Below are positions 18,566 to 28,246 of a stretch of 64,000 nucleotides of DNA, piece by piece. Origin of the DNA: Sphaerisporangium rubeum (lineage in GTDB: Bacteria; Actinomycetota; Actinomycetes; Streptosporangiales; Streptosporangiaceae); assembly GCF_014207705.1 (NCBI RefSeq), contig NZ_JACHIU010000001.1:434001-498000 (forward strand). The letters are read 5' to 3'. The notes under the pieces were generated by a model, which saw nothing but the letters and a program-made list of their open reading frames with translations, had not been told where the DNA came from and ran no database searches. The stretch's first letter is position 1. Every line of letters starts with the position of its first letter. Both the position numbers and the translations under genes were made by a program.

Positions 18566-21500
18566 GTGCACACCGTCGTCGCCGGTGCGGTCGCCACATC
18601 AGGGCTGCTGCACCACGTCACAGCGGGACACGACACCGGCCGTGTCGCGTTCCGCTTCACGGGAAGTGCCGGTGAAAGGGCCGAGCTGACCTACGGGGAG
18701 CTCGGCCGCCGGGCCGGCCGGCTCGCGCACGCGCTGCGTGAGGCCGGGCTCGGGCCGGGTCAGGTGGTCGCGTTGCTGCTGGAACGCGGGCCGCACCTGA
18801 TGGTCGCGCAGCTCGCGGTAATGATGAGCGGCGCCACCTGGATGCCGCTCGACCCGCGCAACCCACCGGCCCGGCTGGCGTTCCAGGCCGGCGACGCGGC
18901 GGCGCCGCTGCTGCTCACGACGTCGGACCTCACGGCCCTGGCCGCCGAGGTGACCGCGGCCGAGACGTGGGTCCTCGACGACCCGCTGCGGCAGGCGGAG
19001 CTGTCCCGCCACCCCGGCACGGCCCCCGACGTCGACGTCAGCCCCGGCGACGCGGCGTACCTGATGTACACCTCCGGCTCCACCGGCACCCCGAAAGGGG
19101 TCCTCATCTCGCACCGGTCGGCGTACGTCTACTGCGGGAACGCGGTGGAACAGCTCGGCCTCACCGCCGCCGACGTCCTCCCGCAGGTCGCCAACCCGGC
19201 GTTCGACGTCACGATCTTCGACACGTTCGCCACTCTCCTGGCCGGCGGCACCGTCGTCAGCGCTCCGTCGTCGGTGATGACCGAGCCGGACGCGCTCACC
19301 ACGTTCCTGATCGAGGAGCGCGTCACGGTCGCCTACGTCCCGCCGCCGATCCTGGCCCTGATGGACCCGGCGCGGCTGGCCGGCGGCCCGCTCCGCGCGG
19401 TCATCGCCATCGGGTCCGTGCTCGGCGCCGAGGTGGCCGGCCGCTGGTCGCGGCCCGGCCTCACCGTGCACAACGGCTACGGCCCCACCGAGGCCACCGT
19501 CATCTGCACCAGCTACGTGTGTCCCCCCACGCCGCTCCCCGGCGCCGTCCCCATCGGCACGGCCCTGCCGCACCAGCGCACCTACGTGCTGAACAAACGG
19601 CTGCGGCCGGTGCCGGTCGGGGTGGCGGGCCAGCTGTACATCGCCGGCAGCGGTCTCGCGCACGGCTACCTCAACCGGCCCGGCCTCACCGCCGAGCGTT
19701 TCCTGCCGGATCCCTACGGCGGCGAGCCGGGGGACCGCATGTACGCCAGCGGCGACCTGGTCCGCTGGCGGCCCGACGGTCAGCTGGAGTTCATGGGCCG
19801 CACCGACCGGCAGGTCAAGCTGCGCGGCCAGCGCATCGAGCTCGGCGAGATCGAACACGTCCTGACCAGGCACCCCGCCGTGCGGCAGTGCGCCGTGACC
19901 ATGCGCGACGACTCCTACCTCGCCGCGTACGTCGTCACCGAGCCCGGCCACGGCGACCCTGACCCCGCCGAACTGCGCGAGCACCTGGCCCGCGACGTCC
20001 CCCCCTACATGATCCCCACCGCGTGGGTCACGCTGCCGGCGCTGCCGCTGAACCCCAACGGCAAACTCGACCTCGCCGCGCTGCCGGACCCGAGGCCCGG
20101 CGCCAGGCAGTACGTGGCACCGGCCACCGAGACCGAACAATGGCTCGCCGAGGCCTGGCAGGAACTGCTGAAGGTCGACCGAGTCGGCGCCGGCGACAAC
20201 TTCTTCGACCTCGGCGGCACGTCCCTGCACGGCACGCAGCTCGCCGCGCGCGTCCGCGAGCACCTGAGCGTCGAGCTCGACCTGCAGCACCTGTTCACCG
20301 AGGCGACGCTCGCCGACCTCGCCGCGCGGCTCGCGGAGTCGGAGGCGGCCACCGGGGAGCAGCCGATCGTGCCGGTGGCACGCGACGGCGCGCTGCCGTG
20401 CACCCCGCAGCAGGAAGGCCTGTGGTTCCTGGAACGCATGGGGATGTCGTCCATCTACAACCTGTCGTTCGCGCTGGCGCTGCGCGGTCCGCTCGACATC
20501 CCCGCGCTGGAACGGGCCCTGCACACCTTGATGGTGCGGCACGAGGGACTGCGCACCAGGTTCGTCGAGGAGCGCGGTGTCCCCCGCCAGGTGATCGAGC
20601 CGCCGCCTTCTGCGGTCACGCTGACGGTGGAGCACGTCGGAGCCGAGGACGTCGAGTCGTGGGTGAACGAGCACATGACGCGGCGGTTCGACCTCGCGGC
20701 CGGGTCGTTGTTCCGCGCGGGGCTGGCCAGGCTCGGGCCGGACGAGCACATCCTGGTGCCGGTGATGCATCACATCGTCTCCGACGGCTGGTCGCTGCGG
20801 ATGCTCGCCGACGAGCTGTCGGTGGCGTACGCCGCCGAGAGCCGCGGGGAGGAGGCCGGGCTGCCTGAGGTGTACCTCCAGCCGGGTGACCACGCGGTGT
20901 GGCAGCGCGGCCGGCTCGACGAGGCCGAGATGGACCGCCGCGTGGGCCACTGGCGTGAGGCACTGGACGGTCTGCCGACCCTGGAGTTCCCCGCCGACCG
21001 GCCGCGTCCCGCGCGGCCCACCGGCGCGGGTGCCGCGACCACCCGCGAGGTGCCGGCCGCCACCGCCGAGGCGATGCGCGCGTACGCGCGTGCGCACCGG
21101 GTGTCGTTCCTCGCGGTGGCGCAGGCGGGACTGCTGACGGTGCTGCACCGCTACACCGGTCAGGACGACCTCGTCATCGGGTCCATCGTCTCCGGCCGCA
21201 CCCGTCCCGAGATGGAACGCATCATCGGGTTCTTCGCCAACACCGTGGTCCTGCGTACCGACCTCGGCGGCGAGCCGACGTTCGCGGAGGTCGTCGGCCG
21301 CTGCCACGCGACGGTGCTGGACGCGACCACGTACCAGGACGTGCCGTTCGCCGTGATCGTCGACGCGGTCCAGCCGGAGCGGATCGCGGGACGCAACCCC
21401 CTGTTCCAGGTCAGCCTCACGCTCCAGCCCGCCGGCAGCCAGGCCGACCTCACGCTCGGCGACGTGGACGCGCGACCTCTGGACACGGTCAGCCGCGTCT

Positions 21501-21742
21501 CGCGGTTCGACATCGGCATCGAGCTGATCGAGACTCCGGACAGCCTGTGGCTGTCGATGGAGTACTCCACGGAGATGTTCGACGCCGACCGCATGGAGCG
21601 CCTGTTCGACCACTACCTGGCGGCGCTCGCCAACGGCCTGGCCGAACCGGATGTGATCGCCGAGGACATCGACATCATGTCGAGCAGCGAGCGTCAACAG
21701 GTGCTGTCGTGGAACCCGGCCGGGCCGATGGGAGGCGTGTAG
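18566..21742 (+). CDS. NRPS: A-PCP-C
   Basis: 1058 residues, same architecture and strong overall similarity to the preceding protein: A (1-510), PCP (Ser553, here GGTS), C (about 620-1040, HHIVSDG from 735). Specificity code by eye: D-V-F-Y-I-I-G-V-I-K, which I cannot assign; the pocket is hydrophobic. Similarity to the previous protein and the matching junction sequences indicate tandem duplication of an A-PCP-C unit. It would add the fourth residue counted from the A-less module (fifth of the peptide if the 43-kb protein starts the chain). Confidence 0.92.
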   Translation: MHTVVAGAVATSGLLHHVTAGHDTGRVAFRFTGSAGERAELTYGELGRRAGRLAHALREAGLGPGQVVALLLERGPHLMVAQLAVMMSGATWMPLDPRNPPARLAFQAGDAAAPLLLTTSDLTALAAEVTAAETWVLDDPLRQAELSRHPGTAPDVDVSPGDAAYLMYTSGSTGTPKGVLISHRSAYVYCGNAVEQLGLTAADVLPQVANPAFDVTIFDTFATLLAGGTVVSAPSSVMTEPDALTTFLIEERVTVAYVPPPILALMDPARLAGGPLRAVIAIGSVLGAEVAGRWSRPGLTVHNGYGPTEATVICTSYVCPPTPLPGAVPIGTALPHQRTYVLNKRLRPVPVGVAGQLYIAGSGLAHGYLNRPGLTAERFLPDPYGGEPGDRMYASGDLVRWRPDGQLEFMGRTDRQVKLRGQRIELGEIEHVLTRHPAVRQCAVTMRDDSYLAAYVVTEPGHGDPDPAELREHLARDVPPYMIPTAWVTLPALPLNPNGKLDLAALPDPRPGARQYVAPATETEQWLAEAWQELLKVDRVGAGDNFFDLGGTSLHGTQLAARVREHLSVELDLQHLFTEATLADLAARLAESEAATGEQPIVPVARDGALPCTPQQEGLWFLERMGMSSIYNLSFALALRGPLDIPALERALHTLMVRHEGLRTRFVEERGVPRQVIEPPPSAVTLTVEHVGAEDVESWVNEHMTRRFDLAAGSLFRAGLARLGPDEHILVPVMHHIVSDGWSLRMLADELSVAYAAESRGEEAGLPEVYLQPGDHAVWQRGRLDEAEMDRRVGHWREALDGLPTLEFPADRPRPARPTGAGAATTREVPAATAEAMRAYARAHRVSFLAVAQAGLLTVLHRYTGQDDLVIGSIVSGRTRPEMERIIGFFANTVVLRTDLGGEPTFAEVVGRCHATVLDATTYQDVPFAVIVDAVQPERIAGRNPLFQVSLTLQPAGSQADLTLGDVDARPLDTVSRVSRFDIGIELIETPDSLWLSMEYSTEMFDADRMERLFDHYLAALANGLAEPDVIAEDIDIMSSSERQQVLSWNPAGPMGGV

Positions 21743-21744
21743 CG

Positions 21745-24327
21745 GTGCGGGCCGTCGTCGCCGGCGCGGGGCTGCTGCACCAGGTCACGGCGGGCCATGA
21801 CGGCGGCCGTGTCGCGTTCCGCTTCGTCGCCGGCCCCGCCGGTGAGCCGGTCGAGCTGACCTACGCCGAACTCGACCGGCGTGCCGCTCGGCTGGCGCAC
21901 GCGCTGCGCGACGCCGGCGCGGGCCGTGGTCAAGTGGTGGCGTTGCTGCTGGAACGCGGCCCGCACCTGCTGGTCGCGCAGCTCGCGGTGTCCATGAGCG
22001 GAGCGGCGTGGATGCCGCTCGATCCGCGCAACCCGCCGGCCCGGCTCGCGTTCCAGGTCGGCGACGCGGCTTCGCCGTTGCTGCTGACGACGTCCGACCT
22101 CGCGGCGACGGCCGCCGAGGTGGCCCCGGCCACCGCGACCTGGGTCCTGGACGACCCGTTCCGCCAGGCCGATCTGGCCCGCCGGCCCGGCACCCCGCCG
22201 GACGCCGGCGTGCGGCCGCTCGATCCGGCGTACGTGATCTACACCTCCGGCTCCACCGGCACGCCGAAGGGGGTCATGGTCAGTCACCGGTCGGTGCACA
22301 CCTACTGCCGCAACGCGACGGCACACCACGGCCTCACGGCCGCCGACGTCGTCCCCCAGGTCGCCAACCCGGCGTTCGACGTCACGGTCTTCGACACCTT
22401 CGCCACCCTGCTCGCCGGAGGCACGGTCGTCGGCGCTCCGTCGGCGGTCGTCACCGACCCGGCGGCGCTGACCGCGCTCCTGCTGGAGCAGCACGTCACG
22501 GTCGCCTACATCCCCCCGGCGATCCTGGCCCTGCTGGACCCGGCGCCACTGAGGGACAGCGGGCTCCGTGCGATCCTGTGCGCGGGGTCCGCGCTCGGCG
22601 CCGAACTGGTCAACCGCTGGTCGCGGCCCGGCCTCACCGTGCACAACGGGTACGGCCCCACCGAGGCCACCGTCATCTGCACCGGTTACGTCTGCGAGAA
22701 GACCCCCCTGCACGGCACGGTCCCCATCGGCACGGCCCTGCCGCACCACCGCGCGTACGTCCTGGACAAACGCCTGCGTCCGGTGCCGGTCGGCATCTCC
22801 GGCCAGCTCCACATCGCCGGCGCCGGCCTGGCCCACGGCTACCTCAACCGTCCGGGGCTGACCGCCGAGCGTTTCCTGCCGGACCCCTACAGCGGCCGGC
22901 CGGGGGAACGCATGTACGCCACCGGCGACCTGGTGCGCTGGCGGCCCGACGGGCTGCTCGAATATCTCGGCCGCACCGACCGGCAGGTCAAGCTGCGTGG
23001 CCAGCGCATCGAACTCGGTGAGATCGAGCACGTCCTGGCGGGACATCCGGCCGTGCGGGACTGCGCCGTGGTCCTGCGCGGCGACAGCCTCGCCGCCTAC
23101 GTCGCCGGCGACGCCGGCGACGCGGACCTGCGCAGGCATCTCGCCGCGCGGCTCCCCACGTACATGATCCCCTCGGTCTTCGTGACGCTCCCCGAGCTGC
23201 CGCTGACCCCGAACGGCAAACTCGACACGGCGAGGCTCCCCGACCCGGCCCCGAGCGCCAGGCGGTACGTCCCCCCCGGCACCGGCACGGAACGCTGGCT
23301 CGCCGAGACCTGGCAGGAACTGCTGAGGGTGCGGCGTGTCGGCGCCGACGACAACTTCTTCGAGCTCGGCGGCAACTCCCTGCACGGCAGCCAGCTCGCC
23401 GCGCGCATCAGGAGACATCTGAACGTCGCGGTGACGACCCGCCACCTGTTCACCAACCCGGTGCTGCGGCAGCTCGCCGCGCGCCTCGACAGCGGCGACA
23501 CCGACACGCGTTCCGACTCCGCCGCGCCGCTCCAGCCGCGAGGCACCCGGCCGCCGCTGTTCTTCGTGCACCCCGTCGGCGGCTCCGTCGGCCACTACGT
23601 GCGCCTCGCGCCGCTGCTCGGCCCCGACCAGCCGTTCTACGCGATCGAGGATCCGGGCCTGCGTGGCGCGCCGAGCGCGCCGGAGCTGACCAAGCGGGCC
23701 TCGGAGTACATCGACCTGGTCCGCCGGGTGCGGCCCAAGGGGCCGTACCGTCTCGGCGGCTGGTCGCTCGGCGGCCTGATCGCCGTGGAGATGGCGAGGC
23801 AACTGGCCGGCGCCGACGACGACGTCGAGATCGTCGTCGCGCTGGACAGCGGACTGCCAGGCGGCCTCGGCGTCCCCGGCGACCTGGAGGTGCTCACCGC
23901 GTTCGTGCGCGACCTCACCGGCATCGCCGGGGTGCGGCCACCGGACCTCGATCCCGAGTCGTTCAGGCACCTGGCGAGGGACGCGCTGGAGGAACAGGCG
24001 CTCGCGGTGCTCGACCGCGCCGGTCTCGTCCCCGATGGCACACATGACGAACTACGGACCCGCATGCGGCTGTTCGCCGGCAACACCAGAGCCATGTTCA
24101 CGCACCGGCCGCGCCGGTTCCCGGGACGGCTCGTGCTGATCAGCGCCGCGGCGAGCACCGCCACGGACGTCGCCGCGTGGCGGCATCTCTCCCCGGAGTT
24201 CGAACACCGGACCGTGCCGGGTGACCACTACAGCATGTTGCAGCCCCCCCACCTGGAGGAACTGGCCGCCGTGCTGCGCGACTGCCTGGAGCGCACCCCA
24301 CTGGTCCCCCTTAGAGGGGACAGGTGA
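21745..24327 (+). CDS. NRPS: A-PCP-TE (termination)
   Basis: 860 residues: A (1-500), PCP (Ser545, GGNS), thioesterase (about 590-850) with Ser674 in GWSLGG, Asp701 in ALDSG, His828 in GDHYSM, the complete catalytic triad. Code by eye D-V-F-Y-L-A-G-V-I-K, differing at two positions from the previous module, so a related substrate is likely. It ends the assembly line by hydrolysis or cyclisation; sequence does not say which. GTG 21745 follows the recurring TAGCGGTG junction; in-frame sequence further upstream only overlaps the previous gene. Confidence 0.92.
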   Translation: MRAVVAGAGLLHQVTAGHDGGRVAFRFVAGPAGEPVELTYAELDRRAARLAHALRDAGAGRGQVVALLLERGPHLLVAQLAVSMSGAAWMPLDPRNPPARLAFQVGDAASPLLLTTSDLAATAAEVAPATATWVLDDPFRQADLARRPGTPPDAGVRPLDPAYVIYTSGSTGTPKGVMVSHRSVHTYCRNATAHHGLTAADVVPQVANPAFDVTVFDTFATLLAGGTVVGAPSAVVTDPAALTALLLEQHVTVAYIPPAILALLDPAPLRDSGLRAILCAGSALGAELVNRWSRPGLTVHNGYGPTEATVICTGYVCEKTPLHGTVPIGTALPHHRAYVLDKRLRPVPVGISGQLHIAGAGLAHGYLNRPGLTAERFLPDPYSGRPGERMYATGDLVRWRPDGLLEYLGRTDRQVKLRGQRIELGEIEHVLAGHPAVRDCAVVLRGDSLAAYVAGDAGDADLRRHLAARLPTYMIPSVFVTLPELPLTPNGKLDTARLPDPAPSARRYVPPGTGTERWLAETWQELLRVRRVGADDNFFELGGNSLHGSQLAARIRRHLNVAVTTRHLFTNPVLRQLAARLDSGDTDTRSDSAAPLQPRGTRPPLFFVHPVGGSVGHYVRLAPLLGPDQPFYAIEDPGLRGAPSAPELTKRASEYIDLVRRVRPKGPYRLGGWSLGGLIAVEMARQLAGADDDVEIVVALDSGLPGGLGVPGDLEVLTAFVRDLTGIAGVRPPDLDPESFRHLARDALEEQALAVLDRAGLVPDGTHDELRTRMRLFAGNTRAMFTHRPRRFPGRLVLISAAASTATDVAAWRHLSPEFEHRTVPGDHYSMLQPPHLEELAAVLRDCLERTPLVPLRGDR

Positions 24328-24438
24328 ACAGGGACATCGGCACCTTAATGTCCTGGTAGGCGAAGTACTTGCTGTTGAGCCGGTGACCCTTGCCGTGGCA
24401 TACGCGCGGCGACGCCGACGTCCCCGAAGGACTATGAG

Positions 24439-25572
24439 ATGAGCGAGCTTGCCAGCCTGACCACCATGGAAGTCGAGGCGCTGACCGACCCCGGCGGCGG
24501 ACTCAACCTCACCGACGGACACGCACGGCTCGTCCTTTCCGCGCAGCAGGCGGCCATCGTCGAGCGCATCCCCGACATGTTCGCCGAGGCCACCCGCCGG
24601 TCCTTCCCGGACATCGAACGGGAGGCGCACGCGGCGTTCCTCGGCGCGATCGGACAGCACAGCGCGCCGGTCGGCACGGGCCGGATCCTGAGCTGTTACT
24701 CCTCGACACTGGCCACCGACATCGTGGCCAGGGCACTGCCGGCCGGCGCGGTCATCGCGGTGCTGCACCCGACGTTCGACAACATCGCGGACCTGTTCGT
24801 CACCCGCGGCCTGTCGCTGGTGCCGCTGTTCGAGCCCGCCATGCTCGCGCAGGAATGGCCCGGCGCGCCGGTGAGCGCGATCGTGGTGACCCACCCGAAC
24901 AACCCGACGGGCCTCGTCATGCCGGAGGGACACCTGCGGTCGCTCGCCGAGCACGCCGTACGGCACGGCCAGACGGTCATCATCGACGCCAGCTTCCGCG
25001 GCCAGGTCCGTGAGGCGCAGTACGACTCGTACGCGGTGCTCGAAGAGGCCGGCGCGAGCTGGATCGTCATCGAGGACACCGGGAAGCTCTGGCCCACGCA
25101 CGAGCTGAAGATCGGCCTGCTGGCGTACAGCGAGCGGACCAGGCTGCCGATCGAGCGCGCGTTCTCCGAGTCGCTGCTCGCCGCCTCACCGGTCGTCCTC
25201 CAGCTCATCAAGGCCCTCGCGGGGGACTGGGTGAACGGCGGCTACGAGCGGGCCCGCGACCTGGTGGAGCGCAACCGCGCGGTGGTCAAGGAGACCGTCG
25301 AGGCCGTCGGGCTGCGGCTCGCCGACCCCGAGTCGCAGATCAGCGTCGCGCGGATCGAGCTTCCCCCCGGCGGCCCCGACTCGGCGGTGCTCTACAAGGA
25401 CATGGTCGTCCGCGGCGTCCACATGCTGCCGTGCACGCCGTTCCACTGGGCCGACCCCGACAGCGGGCTGCGCTTCATCCGCGTGTCGCTGGCCCGGCCG
25501 TTCGAGGTCGTCGAACGCGGGGCGCGGACGCTGGCCCAGGCGTACCGCGACCTCAGCGTGGACGCCGGCTGA
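24439..25572 (+). CDS. MppP/RohP-like PLP-dependent L-arginine oxidase/hydroxylase
   Basis: 377 residues, similar along its length to MppP of enduracididine synthesis: LNLTDGHAR, RILSCYSSTLA, VLHPTFDNIADL, THPNNPTG, IDASFRG, WIVIEDTGKLWPT with the PLP Lys216, and a final PCTPFHWADP block. MppP-type enzymes look like aminotransferases but use O2 and PLP to convert L-arginine to 4-hydroxy-2-ketoarginine (and 2-ketoarginine). The signature blocks make the family call strong; the exact product (4-hydroxy-keto or 4,5-dehydro forms occur in relatives) is open. An MppR-type cyclase is absent from the window, so enduracididine itself is not secured. It follows the NRPS-TE by 111 bases in the same direction. 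Confidence 0.9.
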   Translation: MSELASLTTMEVEALTDPGGGLNLTDGHARLVLSAQQAAIVERIPDMFAEATRRSFPDIEREAHAAFLGAIGQHSAPVGTGRILSCYSSTLATDIVARALPAGAVIAVLHPTFDNIADLFVTRGLSLVPLFEPAMLAQEWPGAPVSAIVVTHPNNPTGLVMPEGHLRSLAEHAVRHGQTVIIDASFRGQVREAQYDSYAVLEEAGASWIVIEDTGKLWPTHELKIGLLAYSERTRLPIERAFSESLLAASPVVLQLIKALAGDWVNGGYERARDLVERNRAVVKETVEAVGLRLADPESQISVARIELPPGGPDSAVLYKDMVVRGVHMLPCTPFHWADPDSGLRFIRVSLARPFEVVERGARTLAQAYRDLSVDAG

Positions 25573-25594
25573 CGTCGCCTCGACGGGAGAATCG

Positions 25595-26842
25595 ATGAGC
25601 ACCGACGCCATGGCGCCACCCGGGGACCAGCGGGCCGTTCTCGGTTACGACCCGTTCGACTACCGGATCCACGAGGACCCCTATCCGACCTACGCGTGGA
25701 TGCGTGAGCACGCGCCGCTGTACCGCAACGAGGAGCGTGACTTCTGGGCCCTGTCCCGGCACGCCGACATCGTGGCGGCGCTGCGCAACCCCAAGCTGTT
25801 CTCCAACGTCAACGGCATCTCGCTGGAGGCGGAGCTCTGGGGGCCGCACGCGGTGCAGACCAGTTTCTTCCTCGCGATGGACCCGCCGGAGCACGGCGCG
25901 TACCGCGGCCCCGTGGGGGCCGCGTTCGGGCCGCGCAAGGTCACGGCCCTGGAGGAGAGGATCCGCGAGCTGGCACGTGAGCGGCTGGCGCCGCTGCGCG
26001 ACCTGGACCGGTTCGACTTCGCCGCCGACTACGCCGCCGGCCTGCCGAACGACGTGGTCTGCGAGATGCTCGGCATCCCCGCCGCGGACTGGGACCAGAT
26101 CCGCGCCGACACCGACCAGCTCAACCAGCGTGACGACGGGTCGGAGGACCGGGGCCCGAACTCGGTGGCCGCCGCGCTCCGGCTCGCCGACTACTTCGTG
26201 GAGTTCGTCCGCGACCTGCGCCGCAACCCCGGCGACGACCTCACCTCCACCATGCTCAAGGCCGAGGTCAAAGGCGTCCGGCACACCGACACGCAGATCG
26301 TCGCGTTCCTGTTCCTCGTGATCAGCGCGGGGAACGAGTCCACCGGGAAGACCATCGGCAACGCCTGGTACCACGGCTGGCGGCAGCCGGAGATCCAGCG
26401 CGCCGGGCTCAACGGACGCGCGCTCGAATGGACCAACGAGACGTTGCGCTACGACTCCGCCAGCCAGATGACGGCACGCATGCTCACCGCGGACACCGTC
26501 ATCCACGGCGTGGAGCTGAAGAAAGGCGCGCGGGTCGCGATCCTGCCGGCCTCGGGGAACCGCGACCGCCGCGTGTTCGACGAGCCGGAGCGGTTCGACC
26601 TGGACCGCGACACCAGCAAGATGATCAGCTTCGGCCACGGCCCGCACCACTGCCTCGGCGCCGCGCTCGCACGACTGGAGATGCGGATCGCGCTGGAGGA
26701 GATCGGCGCGCTGGTGTCGGAGTACGAGATCGACATGACCAACGTCCGGCGTGTGCACTCCCCGCACCAGCGAGGGTTCGCCTCCCTGCCGTGCGCGGTG
26801 ACCCACCGGCGCCGAGCAGTGGCCGCGGGTACGTCCAACTGA
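25595..26842 (+). CDS. Cytochrome P450
   Basis: 415-residue soluble P450. The I-helix oxygen-activation motif is SAGNESTGK, ExxR is ETLR, and the haem loop is FGHGPHHCLGAALAR with Cys353 as axial ligand. Length and N-terminus match bacterial class I P450s that need separate ferredoxin partners; none is encoded nearby. In NRPS clusters such enzymes commonly beta-hydroxylate carrier-bound amino acids or tailor the released peptide; which applies here cannot be read from the sequence. The start at ATG 25595 is preceded by GGGAGA. Confidence 0.92.
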   Translation: MSTDAMAPPGDQRAVLGYDPFDYRIHEDPYPTYAWMREHAPLYRNEERDFWALSRHADIVAALRNPKLFSNVNGISLEAELWGPHAVQTSFFLAMDPPEHGAYRGPVGAAFGPRKVTALEERIRELARERLAPLRDLDRFDFAADYAAGLPNDVVCEMLGIPAADWDQIRADTDQLNQRDDGSEDRGPNSVAAALRLADYFVEFVRDLRRNPGDDLTSTMLKAEVKGVRHTDTQIVAFLFLVISAGNESTGKTIGNAWYHGWRQPEIQRAGLNGRALEWTNETLRYDSASQMTARMLTADTVIHGVELKKGARVAILPASGNRDRRVFDEPERFDLDRDTSKMISFGHGPHHCLGAALARLEMRIALEEIGALVSEYEIDMTNVRRVHSPHQRGFASLPCAVTHRRRAVAAGTSN

Positions 26843-26857
26843 TCATTGGGGTCGACG

Positions 26858-28246
26858 ATGAGCACTTCCCAAGCCGACACGCGCGACGACCACGACGGCG
26901 CGGCGACCGCCCCGCCGGTGCGCGGGGTGCGCACCTTCACGATCGTGTGGTGCGGTCAGTTCGTCGCGGTGACGAGCCTGACGGTGCTCAACTTCGCGGC
27001 GGCCTTCTACTTCTACGACAAGTACCCGCTGCCGTGGCTCGGCATCATGTTCGCGCTTCCCTTCATCCCGTTCCTCGTCAGCTCGCCTTTCTCCGGTTCG
27101 TTCATCGACCGGTGGGGGGTGAAGCGGGCTCTGCTGGTGAGCAACATCGGCGGCATCCTGCTCGCGGCGAGCCTCGTCGTGCCGTTCCTCACCGGCGACT
27201 TCTCGGTGTGGCACGCGTTCGCCGTCATCATGATCGTCCCGATACTCAAGTCGCTGCTGTTGCCGGCCATCGAGACGTCGGTGACGCTGCTGGTGCCGAA
27301 ACGGCACATCGGCCGCGCGAACGGCACCCGCATGCTGGTCAACGGCCTCGGCGCGGTGCTCGGCCCCATCGCCGCGGGCCTGCTGATCAACGCCATCGGC
27401 CTCGGCGGCATCGGCCTGCTGGTGGCCGTGCTGCTGGCGCTCGCCGTGCTGACCGTGGCCGCCGTGCGCATCCCCCTGGCCACGCGGCAGGACGCGGCGG
27501 ACAGCCCCGCGCGTTCGTCCCTGGCCGCCTTCAAGGAGGCATGGGACCAGATCAAGGTCCGGCACGGCATGGTCGCGCTGATGGTGTTCTTCGGCGTGGT
27601 CAGCTTCGGCATCGGCTTCGTCGAGGTGCTGCTCCCCGGTCTCGTGCTCGCCTTCGCGCCGGAGACGTCGCTCGCCGCGGTCCTCGCGGTCGGAGCGCTC
27701 GGCATGACGCTGACCGGTGTGGCGATGACGATCTGGGGTGGGCCGCGCCGCCGGGTCAACGGCATGCTCGGCTGGACGCTGCTCTTCGCGGCGGCGATGG
27801 TCCTCGGCGGGCTCCGGCCGAACATCGTGCTGATCGCCGTGGCGGCCTTCGTCTTCCTCGGCACCACGTCGATCATCATCGGCAGTTTCCACACCGTCTT
27901 GAACACCAAGGTCGAACCTGAGCTGCTCGGCCGCGTGATGGCGCTGAAGAACGTCGTCTACGCCGGTCTGCTCATGCTCGGCAACGTCACCGCCGGCGTG
28001 CTCAGCGGTGCGCTGCAGCCGCTGGTCGGCGAGGACCAGGTCCGCTCACGCGTCGTGGCGGCCCTGGTCGGGGACGGAGGCAACCGCGGGTTCGCGCTGC
28101 TCATGCTGGCCGCCGGCGTGGTGGTCGCGCTCTGCACGCTGTACGCCTACCGGCACCGCCGGCTGAACGGCCTGGAGGACGCGCTCCCCGACGTGACCCC
28201 CGAGGACCTGGCCGGCGTGACACCCGCCGACCCGGCGCGGCGGTGA
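26858..28246 (+). CDS. MFS exporter (first of a tandem pair)
   Basis: 462 residues with about 12 hydrophobic segments and the MFS loop 2-3 signature near SGSFIDRWGVKRALL; the second half contains GGPRRRVNGMLG. It resembles EntS-like MFS drug or siderophore exporters. Probably expels the peptide product and gives self-resistance. The ATG at 26858 lies six bases after GGGG; a TTG further upstream is less likely. Its stop overlaps the next MFS gene by 4 bases, and both proteins share the C-terminal tail style ending LPDVTPED, so they are duplicates. Confidence 0.87.
   Translation: MSTSQADTRDDHDGAATAPPVRGVRTFTIVWCGQFVAVTSLTVLNFAAAFYFYDKYPLPWLGIMFALPFIPFLVSSPFSGSFIDRWGVKRALLVSNIGGILLAASLVVPFLTGDFSVWHAFAVIMIVPILKSLLLPAIETSVTLLVPKRHIGRANGTRMLVNGLGAVLGPIAAGLLINAIGLGGIGLLVAVLLALAVLTVAAVRIPLATRQDAADSPARSSLAAFKEAWDQIKVRHGMVALMVFFGVVSFGIGFVEVLLPGLVLAFAPETSLAAVLAVGALGMTLTGVAMTIWGGPRRRVNGMLGWTLLFAAAMVLGGLRPNIVLIAVAAFVFLGTTSIIIGSFHTVLNTKVEPELLGRVMALKNVVYAGLLMLGNVTAGVLSGALQPLVGEDQVRSRVVAALVGDGGNRGFALLMLAAGVVVALCTLYAYRHRRLNGLEDALPDVTPEDLAGVTPADPARR

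Larger units (their letters stand above)
15393..23500 (+). repeat. Tandemly duplicated A-PCP-C units (about 3.17 kb)
   Basis: Units begin at 15393, 18566 and 21745 (steps of 3173 and 3179 bases). Each starts with a similar stop-start junction (TAGCGGTGC followed by a VVAGA-coding stretch) and encodes A then PCP; the first two also end in C. The third is cut off by a TE. Encoded sequences are strongly alike outside the specificity pocket. Confidence 0.85.

Noticed and set aside
24328..24438. Possible MbtH-like or other small gene between the NRPS-TE and MppP-like genes
   Set aside because: Only 111 bases; no open frame with the Trp/Asn-Glu-Glu pattern of MbtH proteins. None was found elsewhere in the window.
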